This document shows, in pieces, positions 41,236 to 50,048 of a stretch of DNA of 64,000 nt. The position numbers and the translations under genes were made by a program. The notes below the pieces were generated by a model. The model was not told where the DNA came from. It searched no databases and worked only from the letters and a program-made list of their open reading frames with translations. How positions within the stretch are numbered: the stretch's first letter is position 1; each line of letters opens with the position of its first letter. This stretch comes from Aphodoplasma sp045592745 (lineage in GTDB: Bacteria > Bacillota > Clostridia > UBA1381 > UMGS1253): NCBI GenBank assembly GCA_045592745.1, contig JAZNVH010000009.1, positions 1-64,000 of the forward strand. The letters are read 5' to 3'.

Positions 41236-41793
41236 ATGGCAAAGCAAAGTCTAAAAAAACAAAGACAGCAAAAGCTTATGGAAAAGCTTGAGGAAAATCC
41301 GTTTTTGACCGATGAGGATCTTGCGAATATTTTTTGCGTAAGCGTTCCTACAATTCGGTTTGACAGGGCACAGCTTGGGGTAAAAGAATATAGAGAACGA
41401 ATAAAGAATGTTGCAATTGCAGCAAGCTCACAGACAAGTGATTTGCCCGTAAACAACCCTATGGGAGAGCTTTTGGACCTTAATTTGTTTAAAGATGGGC
41501 TTTCGGTATTTGTGCCGGATGAGTCTATGACTTTTGATGACAGCAATGTGGTTCGCGGATGCTTTATTTATTCGTTTGCAGAAATGCTTGCTACGACGGT
41601 TATTGATGCAAATGTCGCACTTGTAGACGTAGCGAATATAAAATATAAACAGCCTGTTATAGCGGGTAGTAAGCTTGTGGCAAAGTCCGAGGTTGTAAGA
41701 AGGCGCAATAACGAGTACGTTGTATGGGTTAAAATTAAGGCGAATATGACCGAGGTTTTCAGAAGCAAGTTTATTTTATCTGTTATCGATTAA
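41236..41793 (+). CDS. fapR: Fatty-acid biosynthesis repressor FapR
   Basis: A 185-residue repressor with an N-terminal DeoR-like helix-turn-helix (NPFLTDEDLANIFCVSVPTIRFDR, in part DLANIFCVSVPTIRFDR) and a C-terminal hot-dog domain (from about residue 80) that binds malonyl-CoA, relieving repression. I start it at ATG 41236, eight bases after AAGGGGCG. It opens the fatty-acid operon and probably regulates it together with its own gene. Confidence 0.94.
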   Translation: MAKQSLKKQRQQKLMEKLEENPFLTDEDLANIFCVSVPTIRFDRAQLGVKEYRERIKNVAIAASSQTSDLPVNNPMGELLDLNLFKDGLSVFVPDESMTFDDSNVVRGCFIYSFAEMLATTVIDANVALVDVANIKYKQPVIAGSKLVAKSEVVRRRNNEYVVWVKIKANMTEVFRSKFILSVID

Positions 41794-41826
41794 TTTTACT
41801 ATAAAAGATAAGGGGTGTAGGTTTTG

Positions 41827-42843
41827 ATGAAAATTATAGTTGATGCAATGGGCGCAGACTTTTCTCCAAACCCTCAGGTTGAAGGAAGTGTAAAAGCAGC
41901 CGAGGAACTTGGCATTGAAATAGTTCTTGTTGGTGATAAAGAACTTATAGAAAAAAAGCTTGGCGAAATGGGATATAACGGCAATCGTGTAACAGTGCAG
42001 GAAGCAAGTGAGGTTATAACGAACGATGACGAACCTGCACGTGCGATACGCCGAAAAAAAGATTCATCTATCGTAGTAGCGGCCAATATGCTCAAAAATG
42101 GTGAAGGTGACGGACTTGTTTCCACGGGCGCAACAGGCGGTGTGCTTGCGGCAGGACTTTTGATTGTGGGAAGAATTGACGGCGTGTTAAGACCGGCGCT
42201 TGCACCGGTGTTACCTACGGATAATGGCCCAGCGGTTTTGCTTGATTCGGGTGCTAATGCAGATTGTAAGCCTGCTAACCTTGTGCAGTTTGGCATTATG
42301 GGAAGTATATATGCAAACAATGTGCTTGAAAAGGAAAATGCACGTGTAGCCATTGTGAATATCGGCGCAGAAGAACATAAGGGAAACGAAATGACACGAG
42401 AGGCATATGAGCTTTTGAAAAAAGCACCTATAAACTTTACGGGCAACATTGAAGGTCGCGAAATTATGGACGGAGCGGCAGACGTTATTGTGTGCGACGG
42501 CTTTGTTGGAAACGTTATTTTAAAGCTTACTGAGGGACTTGCCTCTACGCTTTTAAGAAATATTAAGGGTATGTTTATGAAAAACATTGTAACAAAGCTT
42601 TGTGCGCTTGTTATGAAAGGCTCGTTTAAAGAATTTAAAAAGAAGATGGACTACACAGAGTATGGAGGAGCACTTCTTTTGGGATTAAAGCATCCGGTTG
42701 TAAAAGGGCATGGCTCTTCCGATGCAAAAGCTGTATATTCAGCGATAAAACAGGCAGTCCGCTTTGTTTCGGCAGGTGTTGTAGACAAAATTAAAGATGA
42801 CCTAAAGAAAATGGAGGAAAACACAGATGGCATTGAAGGCTAA
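41827..42843 (+). CDS. plsX: Phosphate acyltransferase PlsX
   Basis: Makes acyl-phosphate from acyl-ACP for phospholipid synthesis. ATG 41827 (MKIIVDAMGAD) is preferred over the adjacent TTG at 41824; AGGGGTG lies nine bases upstream. The 338-residue protein has the family segments DAMGADFSPNPQVEG and STGATGGVLAAG, and GFVGNVILKLTEGLA near residue 220. Its 3' end overlaps fabH by 17 bases. Confidence 0.95.
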   Translation: MKIIVDAMGADFSPNPQVEGSVKAAEELGIEIVLVGDKELIEKKLGEMGYNGNRVTVQEASEVITNDDEPARAIRRKKDSSIVVAANMLKNGEGDGLVSTGATGGVLAAGLLIVGRIDGVLRPALAPVLPTDNGPAVLLDSGANADCKPANLVQFGIMGSIYANNVLEKENARVAIVNIGAEEHKGNEMTREAYELLKKAPINFTGNIEGREIMDGAADVIVCDGFVGNVILKLTEGLASTLLRNIKGMFMKNIVTKLCALVMKGSFKEFKKKMDYTEYGGALLLGLKHPVVKGHGSSDAKAVYSAIKQAVRFVSAGVVDKIKDDLKKMEENTDGIEG

Positions 42844-43807
42844 AATTATAGGTGGCGGATATTATCTTCCTGACAGAGTGCTTACAAACGCAGATTTGGA
42901 GCAAATGGTTGATACATCTGATGAGTGGATTGTTCGCCGTACAGGTATACGTGAAAGAAGAATTGCAGATAACGATGTATATACATCGGATATGGCGTTT
43001 TATGCAGCAAAGAAGGCAATAGATAATACGAATACAAATCCTGAGGAACTTGACCTTATAGTTATAGCAACCTGTACGCCGGATATGTATACGCCCAATG
43101 TATCATGTATGGTGCAGGCACGTCTTGGAGCAAAAAATGCAGCAGCATTTGATATAAGCTCTGCGTGCACAGGATTTATATCGGCACTCACGGTTGCAAA
43201 CCAGTTTATTGCTACGGGATACTATAAAAAGATACTTGTTGTAGGTGCTGAAAATCTTTCGCGCATGACGGATTATAAGGACAGAAATACGTGTGTGCTT
43301 TTTGGCGATGGCGCCGGTGCATTTATATTTGAGGCAAGCGAGGATGAAGGCGTTCTTGCAACAGAAATTGGTGCTGATGGTATAGGTGGAAAAAATCTTA
43401 CAAGTCTTGCATTTCGTGATGATGAATCGGAAATGGCAAAGCGTGTTTCGAAAAATAAGCAGACACTCTGGATGGATGGTAGCGAGGTTTTAAAATTTGC
43501 CGTAAGAACGATGGTTCAGGCAACAAATGACGTGCTTGAAAAAGCAGGTCTTAATATTGATGATGTAGATATGATAGTTCCGCATCAGGCTAATATAAGA
43601 ATTATTGACGGAGCTGTAAAAAGACTTGGGATAGATTCTGATAAGGTGTTTGTAAACATTGAAAAATACGGCAATATGTCCTCTGCATGTATTCCGATAG
43701 CACTTTGCGAGGCTATCGAACAGGGCAAAATAAAAAAAGGTGATATTGTCGTTTTGGTAGGTTTTGGCGGCGGTCTTACATGGGGTTCGGCTGTTATAAA
43801 AATGTAA
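42827..43807 (+). CDS. fabH: Beta-ketoacyl-ACP synthase III FabH
   Basis: Starts fatty-acid synthesis by condensing an acyl-CoA with malonyl-ACP. 326 residues; catalytic Cys114 in SSACTGF, His in VPHQANIRI and the Asn near IEKYGNMSSA are all present. TSDEWIVRRTGIRERR is the family start. GGAGG about ten bases upstream lies inside plsX, so the two genes are translationally linked. Confidence 0.96.
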   Translation: MALKAKIIGGGYYLPDRVLTNADLEQMVDTSDEWIVRRTGIRERRIADNDVYTSDMAFYAAKKAIDNTNTNPEELDLIVIATCTPDMYTPNVSCMVQARLGAKNAAAFDISSACTGFISALTVANQFIATGYYKKILVVGAENLSRMTDYKDRNTCVLFGDGAGAFIFEASEDEGVLATEIGADGIGGKNLTSLAFRDDESEMAKRVSKNKQTLWMDGSEVLKFAVRTMVQATNDVLEKAGLNIDDVDMIVPHQANIRIIDGAVKRLGIDSDKVFVNIEKYGNMSSACIPIALCEAIEQGKIKKGDIVVLVGFGGGLTWGSAVIKM

Positions 43808-43847
43808 GTACATATCGTCTTATAAGCAAAGAAAGGAAAAACAGGTT

Positions 43848-44786
43848 ATGAAAACGAGTTTATGCAATCTTTTAAATATTAAGTATCCGATTATACAGGG
43901 CGGTATGGCATGGGTTGCTACGGCCGAGCTTGCAGCTGCAGTTTCAAATGCAGGCGGTCTTGGAATAATTGCGGCAGGAAATGCGCCTGCCGACTATGTA
44001 TCAGAGCAGGTAAAGAAAGCAAAAAAACTAACTGACAAGCCCTTTGGTGTAAATGTAATGCTTTTATCGCCGTTTGCCAGCGAGGTTATGAAAATGCTTT
44101 GCGAAGAGAAGGTAGCAGTTGTTACAACGGGTGCAGGCAATCCTGGCAAATACATAACATCCTTGAAGGAGGCAGGTATAAGGGTCATTCCCGTAATACC
44201 GTCTGTGGCTATTGCAAAAAAAATGGAGCGCGACGGTGCTGATGCAGTTATAGCAGAAGGTACGGAGTCGGGTGGTCATATAGGCGAGCTTACAACTATG
44301 GCACTCGTGCCGCAGATAGTTGATGCTGTGAGTATACCTGTAATCGCAGCCGGTGGAATTGCTGACAGCCGCGGTGTAGTTGCGGCACTTGCACTTGGAG
44401 CACAAGGCGTGCAGCTTGGCACAAGATTTTTGTGCTCGACCGAATGCACGGCGCATGAGAATTATAAAAATGCAGTTGTAGAGGCTAAAGACCGTGACGC
44501 AGTTGTTACGGGCAGAAGTACAGGTCACCCTGTGCGTGGCATAAAAAATAAGCTCACACGCGGTTTTGACAAGCTTGAAAAAGAGGGCGCAAGTGTAGAA
44601 GAAATCGAAAAATTCGGCGCAGGCGCACTTAAAAATGCAGTTGTCGACGGTGACGTGGAAATGGGAGCGCTTATGGCAGGACAGTCGGCAGGGCTAGTGT
44701 GCGACATAAAGCCGTGCGAGGAAATCATAAATAATCTTGTCGGCGGACTTGGTGAAGTTATAAAAAGAATAGATAACATTATATAA
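43848..44786 (+). CDS. fabK: Enoyl-ACP reductase II FabK (FMN-dependent)
   Basis: A 312-residue flavoprotein TIM barrel that reduces trans-2-enoyl-ACP, the triclosan-resistant alternative to FabI. Segments: YPIIQGGMAWVATAELAAAV (in part YPIIQGGMAWVA), GGLGIIAAGN, AEGTESGGHIGELTTMALVPQ (in part AEGTESGGHIGE), IPVIAAGGIADSRG and GAQGVQLGTRFL, which carry the FMN-phosphate and flavin contacts. FabK is the usual enoyl reductase in Clostridia and Streptococci. Confidence 0.95.
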   Translation: MKTSLCNLLNIKYPIIQGGMAWVATAELAAAVSNAGGLGIIAAGNAPADYVSEQVKKAKKLTDKPFGVNVMLLSPFASEVMKMLCEEKVAVVTTGAGNPGKYITSLKEAGIRVIPVIPSVAIAKKMERDGADAVIAEGTESGGHIGELTTMALVPQIVDAVSIPVIAAGGIADSRGVVAALALGAQGVQLGTRFLCSTECTAHENYKNAVVEAKDRDAVVTGRSTGHPVRGIKNKLTRGFDKLEKEGASVEEIEKFGAGALKNAVVDGDVEMGALMAGQSAGLVCDIKPCEEIINNLVGGLGEVIKRIDNII

Positions 44787-44814
44787 TCCGCAAAATGAAA
44801 TGGGGGATAGAAAA

Positions 44815-45756
44815 ATGGGTAAGTTAGCGTTTATATTCAGCGGACAGGGCGCACAAAGCGTCGGCATGGGAAAAGAACTTGCTGAAAATTTTGCGTGTGC
44901 AAAAGAGGTATTTAAACAAGCGAGCGAAGCACTTGGTATGGATGTAGAAAAGCTTGTGTGGGAAAGCGACGAAGAAACTTTAAAAATAACAGAAAACACA
45001 CAGCCTGCAATACTTACGATGAGCGTAGCGGCGCTTAGAATACTTGAAGAAAAAGGAATAAAACCCGATGTTGTTGCGGGACTCAGCCTTGGAGAATATG
45101 CAGCACATGTGGCAGCTGGGTCATTAAATTTTAAAGAAGCTGTTTGCCTTGTCAAAAAAAGGGGTAAATATATGCAGGAAACAGTGCCGCAGGGTGTTGG
45201 TGCAATGGCGGCAATTATTGCACTTGGTGCAGATGAGGTTATAGCAAGCTGTAATGAGGCGCAGTGCGTGGGCATAGTAGAGCCGGCAAATTTTAATTGT
45301 CCCGGACAGATTGTTGTTGCCGGTGAAGTAGCAGCAGTTGAAAAATGCTGTGAAATTGCAAAAGCGAAAGGCGCAAAGCGTGCTATGCTCTTGCCCGTAA
45401 GCGCACCGTTTCACTGTTCTATGCTTAAAGCGGCGGGAGAAAAGCTCGAAAAAGAGCTTGAAAATATAACTGTAAGCGATATGCAAATTCCGCTTATAAC
45501 AAATGTAAGTGCGACCTACTTAAATGATAAAGAAGAGATTAAGCCTACGCTTGTAAAGCAGGTAAGCTCATCTGTTCGTTGGGAAGATACAATTCGCCTT
45601 ATGATAGCGGACGGTGTGGATACTTTTGTCGAGGTTGGACCGGGAAAAGCACTTTGTGGATTTGTTAAAAAGATTGATAAAGAGCTTTCGATATATAACG
45701 TAGAAGATGTGGCATCGCTTGATGCGACGATAAAAGGATTGGAGGCGCGCTCATGA
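44815..45756 (+). CDS. fabD: Malonyl-CoA:ACP transacylase FabD
   Basis: Transfers malonyl from CoA to ACP. ATG 44815 (MGKLAFIFSGQGAQ) is chosen because GGGGGA is seven bases upstream; ATG 44800 lies before it. The catalytic Ser91 is in GLSLGEYAA, and the His in APFHCSML completes the dyad. The stop overlaps the fabG start (ATGA). Confidence 0.96.
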   Translation: MGKLAFIFSGQGAQSVGMGKELAENFACAKEVFKQASEALGMDVEKLVWESDEETLKITENTQPAILTMSVAALRILEEKGIKPDVVAGLSLGEYAAHVAAGSLNFKEAVCLVKKRGKYMQETVPQGVGAMAAIIALGADEVIASCNEAQCVGIVEPANFNCPGQIVVAGEVAAVEKCCEIAKAKGAKRAMLLPVSAPFHCSMLKAAGEKLEKELENITVSDMQIPLITNVSATYLNDKEEIKPTLVKQVSSSVRWEDTIRLMIADGVDTFVEVGPGKALCGFVKKIDKELSIYNVEDVASLDATIKGLEARS

Positions 45757-46499
45757 TTGACTTGAAAGGAAAAACCGCCATCGTGACGGGAGCCGGCAGA
45801 GGTATAGGAAAAGCGATTGCACTAAAGCTTGCGTCATTTGGGGCAAATATTGTTGTAAATGATATTCCATCATCGACAGATGCCGATGAAACGGCAAAGC
45901 AGATTAAAGCTTTGGGAGTGGAAGCGCTCGTTTATAAGGGCGATGTAAGAAGCTTTGAAGACGTAAGCGAAATGGTAAAAAATACGCTTGATAAATTTGG
46001 CAGTGTTGACATACTGATAAACAATGCCGGAATTACGCGTGATAATCTTATTATGCGTATGGATGAAAAGGACTTTGACGATGTGATAGCAATAAATTTA
46101 AAAGGCGCATTTAACTGCATAAAAGCTGTGACGCGCCCGATGATGAAGCAGCGCAGCGGTGCAATTGTGAATATGGCATCGGTTGTTGGCGTGATGGGTA
46201 ATGCGGGACAGGCAAATTACTGTGCGTCAAAGGCGGGACTTATAGGTCTTACAAAGTCCACGGCAAAGGAGCTTTCAAGCCGTGGTATACGCGCAAATGC
46301 GATTGCGCCGGGATTTATAGAGTCTGCTATGACGGATAAGCTTTCTGAGGAAGTAAAGGCGCAGTACTTTAAAAGTATTCCTCTTGCACGCTTTGGAAAA
46401 GCCGAGGATATTGCAAATACAGTAGCATTTTTGGTAAGCGATATGGCGTCATACATAACAGGTCAGGTAATAAATATTGACGGCGGACTTTTAATGTAG
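45753..46499 (+). CDS. fabG: 3-oxoacyl-ACP reductase FabG
   Basis: A 248-residue NADPH-dependent SDR. TGAGRGIGKAIA is the cofactor motif, NNAGITRD the structural motif, and the catalytic Ser...Tyr-x3-Lys is in MASVVGVMGNAGQANYCASKAG (in part NAGQANYCASKAG). It reduces beta-ketoacyl-ACP in each elongation cycle. Coupled to fabD by a 4-base overlap. Confidence 0.96.
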   Translation: MIDLKGKTAIVTGAGRGIGKAIALKLASFGANIVVNDIPSSTDADETAKQIKALGVEALVYKGDVRSFEDVSEMVKNTLDKFGSVDILINNAGITRDNLIMRMDEKDFDDVIAINLKGAFNCIKAVTRPMMKQRSGAIVNMASVVGVMGNAGQANYCASKAGLIGLTKSTAKELSSRGIRANAIAPGFIESAMTDKLSEEVKAQYFKSIPLARFGKAEDIANTVAFLVSDMASYITGQVINIDGGLLM

Positions 46500-46563
46500 T
46501 ATTATATTTTTAATAAAACTTTAATGTTTTAATATATTAATCATCGAAAGGGGGTGCATATCA

Positions 46564-46788
46564 ATGTTTGAAAAGGTTAAGGCAATTATTGTTGATCAGC
46601 TTGGTGTTGAAGAAGATGCAGTTACAATGGAGGCATCATTCTTGGAGGATTTAGGTGCTGATTCTTTGGATATAGTTGAGCTTATCATGGCTCTTGAGGA
46701 GGAATTTGATGTTGAAATTCCTGATGAAGACGCTGAGAAGATTTCAACTGTAGGTGATGCGGTTAATTACATTACTGCAAATGCGTAA
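46564..46788 (+). CDS. acpP: Acyl carrier protein
   Basis: A 74-residue acidic four-helix protein that carries growing acyl chains on the phosphopantetheine attached to Ser34 in LGADSLDIVEL. ATG 46564 follows AAAGGGGGTG, the strongest ribosome site in the operon, as expected for an abundant protein. A 64-base AT-rich gap separates it from fabG and a long hairpin follows it. Confidence 0.97.
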   Translation: MFEKVKAIIVDQLGVEEDAVTMEASFLEDLGADSLDIVELIMALEEEFDVEIPDEDAEKISTVGDAVNYITANA

Positions 46789-46801
46789 GAAAGATACTGT
46801 G

Positions 46802-46834
46802 TGCGGCGAAGAAAACAGAAATTTCTTCGCCGCA
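46802..46834 (+). terminator. Long hairpin after acpP (partial terminator or mRNA stabiliser)
   Basis: TGCGGCGAAGAAA (46802-46814) and TTTCTTCGCCGCA (46822-46834) form a perfect 13-base stem with a 7-base loop. The next T run is 11 bases further on, so full termination is doubtful; it may stabilise the acpP end of the message or reduce read-through into fabF. Confidence 0.65.
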
Positions 46835-46932
46835 GATAAGTACTCTTTTTTTATTAACGGCTTAATTTTATCTGTGCAAAACAGATTTTATATATTGAAT
46901 TTTTTGTTTATTTTTGAAGGGAAGGTAAAACA

Positions 46933-48168
46933 ATGAGAAGAGTTGTAGTTACGGGGCTTGGAGTTGTAAGTCCTGTTGGAAATGATAAAGATACATTTTG
47001 GAAAAACATAAAAGCCGGCGTGTGTGGTATTGATAAGGTTACACGTTTTGATGCAAGCGAATTTTCGTGCCAGGTTGCAGGCGAGGTAAAGGATTTTGAC
47101 CCGACAGATTATATTGACAAAAAAGAAGCAAAAAGAATGGACAGATATACTCATTTTGCTGTTGCTGCAGCAAAGATGGCACTTTCTGACAGCGGACTTG
47201 ACCTTGAAAAGACAGACCTTAACAGAGTTGGAGTTATAACAGGCTCGGGTATAGGTGGCATGGAAACATTTGAAACACAGCTAAAGACGTTTTTTGAAAA
47301 AGGTCCGGGAAGAGTCAGTCCGTTTTTTATTCCAATGATGATTTCAAATATCTCGGCGGCACAAATTGCTATTGCAACAGGCGCTAAAGGTGTAAACTTT
47401 AATGTTACGAGTGCGTGTGCTTCGGGCACAAATGCAATCGGCGAGGCTTTTCGTTCTATAAAATACGGCGAAAGTGATGTTGTTTTTGCGGGCGGCGCTG
47501 AAGCTGCAGTTACACCAATGTCATTTGCAGGCTTTTGCAATATGAAGGCTATGAGTACAAGAAATGACAATCCCAAAAGAGCGAGTATTCCGTTTGATGC
47601 AGAGCGCGACGGCTTTGTTATGGGCGAGGGAGCAGGTATTTTAATACTTGAGGAGCTTGAACACGCAAAGGCGCGCGGTGCGCATATATATTGTGAAATG
47701 GTAGGTTATGGTGCAACTGATGATGCATACCATATGACAGCACCTTCTCCCGATGGTGAGGGCGGTGCACGCGCTATGAAGCTTGCAATTGATGAGGCAA
47801 ATATTGATGTATCAGATGTTGATTACATAAACGCGCACGGAACATCTACTCCGTATAATGATAAGTTTGAAACAGCGGCAATCAAGAACGTTTTTGGTGA
47901 GTACGCGAAAAAACTTGCCGTAAGCTCGACAAAATCAATGACAGGTCATCTTTTGGGCGGTGCAGGTGGAGTTGAAGGTGTGATTTGTGCACTTTCGCTT
48001 GATGAAGGATATATCCCTCAGACAATTGGTTTTGAAAAGCCTGATGAGGATTGTGATTTAGACTACGTTACAGATGGCGGAAGAAATCAGCAGATTAACT
48101 ATGCGCTTTCAAATTCTCTTGGTTTTGGCGGTCATAATGCAAGTATACTCTTGAAAAAATTTGATTAA
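46933..48168 (+). CDS. fabF: Beta-ketoacyl-ACP synthase II FabF
   Basis: Condenses acyl-ACP with malonyl-ACP. 411 residues with catalytic Cys162 in TSACASGTNAIG, His in NAHGTSTPYND and the second His in KSMTGHLLGGAGG. ATG 46933 follows AAGGGAAGG. It is the last fatty-acid gene of this cluster; accBCDA and fabZ, which often follow in Clostridia, are not here and must be encoded elsewhere. Confidence 0.97.
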   Translation: MRRVVVTGLGVVSPVGNDKDTFWKNIKAGVCGIDKVTRFDASEFSCQVAGEVKDFDPTDYIDKKEAKRMDRYTHFAVAAAKMALSDSGLDLEKTDLNRVGVITGSGIGGMETFETQLKTFFEKGPGRVSPFFIPMMISNISAAQIAIATGAKGVNFNVTSACASGTNAIGEAFRSIKYGESDVVFAGGAEAAVTPMSFAGFCNMKAMSTRNDNPKRASIPFDAERDGFVMGEGAGILILEELEHAKARGAHIYCEMVGYGATDDAYHMTAPSPDGEGGARAMKLAIDEANIDVSDVDYINAHGTSTPYNDKFETAAIKNVFGEYAKKLAVSSTKSMTGHLLGGAGGVEGVICALSLDEGYIPQTIGFEKPDEDCDLDYVTDGGRNQQINYALSNSLGFGGHNASILLKKFD

Positions 48169-48229
48169 GTGATATAATTTTAATTAAAGAATAAATCCGA
48201 TATACATCGGCAGAAGGGATGTCTTAATT

Positions 48230-49189
48230 ATGAATGAATATATAGGACATGAGTCACAGCTTTACGGAGTAGAAGAAAAGCGTCTTTGTGGCGGAAAAGG
48301 CGACGGAATGAGACTTTTTGAAGTAAACAACGGAAGAGGGTTAATGTTTACAATATCTGCAGACCGTGCAGGCGATATTTCAAGACTTTATTTCGATGGA
48401 AAAAATCTCGGTTTTTTTGCGCCGTGCGGCTATGTTTCGCCCCAGTATTATGATAACAAGGGGCTCGGATTTTTAAAGTCATTTACAGCGGGATTTCTTA
48501 CAACATGCGGACTTACTGCAGTTGGCAGTCCGTGCACAGATGATGGTGAAGAATTACCTCTTCACGGCACGATTGCAAACACACCTGCCGAGAATGTAAG
48601 CACTTGGATAGACGATAGTATTCATGTAAAACTTACTGTTCGTGATGCATCGCTTTTTGGCCATAAGCTTGTGCTTACAAGAGAATATGTATGTCCTCTA
48701 GATAAAGATGAAATAATTATTAAAGACAGTGTAAAAAATATTGGCAATGACAAAACACCGTATATGATTTTGTATCATATCAATATGGGATATCCGCTTC
48801 TTTGTGAGGACTCTGTTGTAAGTGTTAACAGTAAAAATGTTACAGCGCGTAATGAAAGAGCGCAGGAAGGCATTGACAAAGCTCTTGTTATGGAAAAACC
48901 ACAGCTTGGATTTGAAGAACAATGCTACTATTATGAAATGGAAAAAGGCGAAGCAAAAATATACAGCCCCAAAATTAATACAGAGCTTTCAATAAATTAT
49001 AACATAAGCGAGCTTCCGTATTTTACAGAGTGGAAAATGATGGGTAAGGGCGAGTACGTTCTTGGACTTGAGCCGGGCAACTGCACACCCGACGGCAGAG
49101 ATGTTATGAGAAAAGAGGGCAAATTACGTTTTCTTGATGCGGGCGAAGAGACAAGTCAGACAATTACAATAAAGCTTGAAAGAAAATAA
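48230..49189 (+). CDS. DUF4432 family protein, aldose 1-epimerase-like
   Basis: A 319-residue beta-rich protein of the galactose mutarotase-like fold. Segments consistent with DUF4432 include SADRAGDISRLYFDGKNLGF (in part SADRAGDIS), LHGTIANTPAE with a candidate catalytic His, LYHINMGYPLL with a second His, and LEPGNCTPDGRD near the end. Substrate unknown; a sugar or sugar acid is likely. It stands between the fab operon and rnc, with its own GAAGGGATG site. Confidence 0.85.
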   Translation: MNEYIGHESQLYGVEEKRLCGGKGDGMRLFEVNNGRGLMFTISADRAGDISRLYFDGKNLGFFAPCGYVSPQYYDNKGLGFLKSFTAGFLTTCGLTAVGSPCTDDGEELPLHGTIANTPAENVSTWIDDSIHVKLTVRDASLFGHKLVLTREYVCPLDKDEIIIKDSVKNIGNDKTPYMILYHINMGYPLLCEDSVVSVNSKNVTARNERAQEGIDKALVMEKPQLGFEEQCYYYEMEKGEAKIYSPKINTELSINYNISELPYFTEWKMMGKGEYVLGLEPGNCTPDGRDVMRKEGKLRFLDAGEETSQTITIKLERK

Positions 49190-49228
49190 TAACCGTTTTT
49201 ATACCAGGAATATGACGGAGTGAACAGT

Positions 49229-49918
49229 ATGAATTTTGAAAATTTTGAAAAAAACATAGGTTATAGTTTTAAAAACAAACAACTGCTTTCTCATGCGCTT
49301 TCTCATACATCTTATATAAACGAGCAAAAACGTCAAAAACATGAGAGTAATGAAAGACTTGAGTTTCTCGGCGATGCAATCGTTGATATGGTTGTGAGCG
49401 ATTATTTATATAAAAACTATGAAACTGAGCTCGAGGGAGTGCTTACAAAATGGCGCGCAAGCGTTGTTTGCGAGGCATCGTTTGCGCGTATTGCAAAAAA
49501 GCTTGATTATGGGAAATATCTTCTTTTGGGAAGAGGGGAAGAAGCAACGGGCGGGCGTACACGTTCGTCGGTGCTTGCTGATGCGTTTGAGGCAGTTATT
49601 GCGGCAATGTATCTTGATAGCGATATAAACGTGGTGTCCGGCTGGATTATTTCACATCTTGAAGATGAAATCAAGCTTGCAGCGCAAGGCAAGGTGCAAA
49701 AAGACTACAAAACACTTTTGCAAGAATTCGTTCAGCGCAGCAGTCATGGGAGAGTGACGTATAAGGTTGTCTCGGAAAATGGACCTGATCACGCAAAAAC
49801 CTTTTGTGTAGAGGTGTTGGTTGACGGAAAGCGTATTGCAAGTGGCGTTGGTACAAGCAAAAAAGATGCCGAGCAAGCGGCTGCAAGCGAAGCGTTAAAA
49901 CTTTTATCAAAAAAATAA
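49229..49918 (+). CDS. rnc: Ribonuclease III
   Basis: A double-strand-specific endoribonuclease that processes rRNA and mRNAs. The start is ATG 49229 after ACGGAGTGA; a GTG at 49220 lies inside that site. The RNase III signature NERLEFLGDAIVDM contains the catalytic Glu/Asp residues, with a second acidic set in DAFEAVIAAMYLD. The C-terminal dsRNA-binding domain spans about residues 155-229 (DYKTLLQEFVQ...KKDAEQAAASEAL). 229 residues, a normal length. Confidence 0.97.
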   Translation: MNFENFEKNIGYSFKNKQLLSHALSHTSYINEQKRQKHESNERLEFLGDAIVDMVVSDYLYKNYETELEGVLTKWRASVVCEASFARIAKKLDYGKYLLLGRGEEATGGRTRSSVLADAFEAVIAAMYLDSDINVVSGWIISHLEDEIKLAAQGKVQKDYKTLLQEFVQRSSHGRVTYKVVSENGPDHAKTFCVEVLVDGKRIASGVGTSKKDAEQAAASEALKLLSKK

Positions 49919-49930
49919 ATACAGATTATC

Positions 49931-49963
49931 AAAACCGTATCACGAATGCTGATGCGGTTTTTG
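49931..49963 (+). terminator. Terminator after rnc
   Basis: AAAACCGTATCA pairs with TGATGCGGTTTT (one G-U pair) with a T run. The stem begins 12 bases after the rnc stop. Confidence 0.8.
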
Positions 49964-49993
49964 TATTTGCTACTGTTATAACGGCTCAAAATC

Positions 49994-50022
49994 TTGACAA
50001 AAGAGGCTGTATTTCGTATAAT
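49994..50022 (+). promoter_or_regulatory. Promoter of the radical SAM gene
   Basis: TTGACA at 49994-49999 and TATAAT at 50017-50022 with a 17-base spacer, a perfect consensus promoter. Confidence 0.85.
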
Positions 50023-50048
50023 TAACGCATACAAAGGAGCGGTACTCA

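Noticed and set aside
41874..42587. Open frame of 237 codons on the minus strand in plsX
   Set aside because: Antisense to a gene with full PlsX signatures; no ribosome site or recognisable protein.
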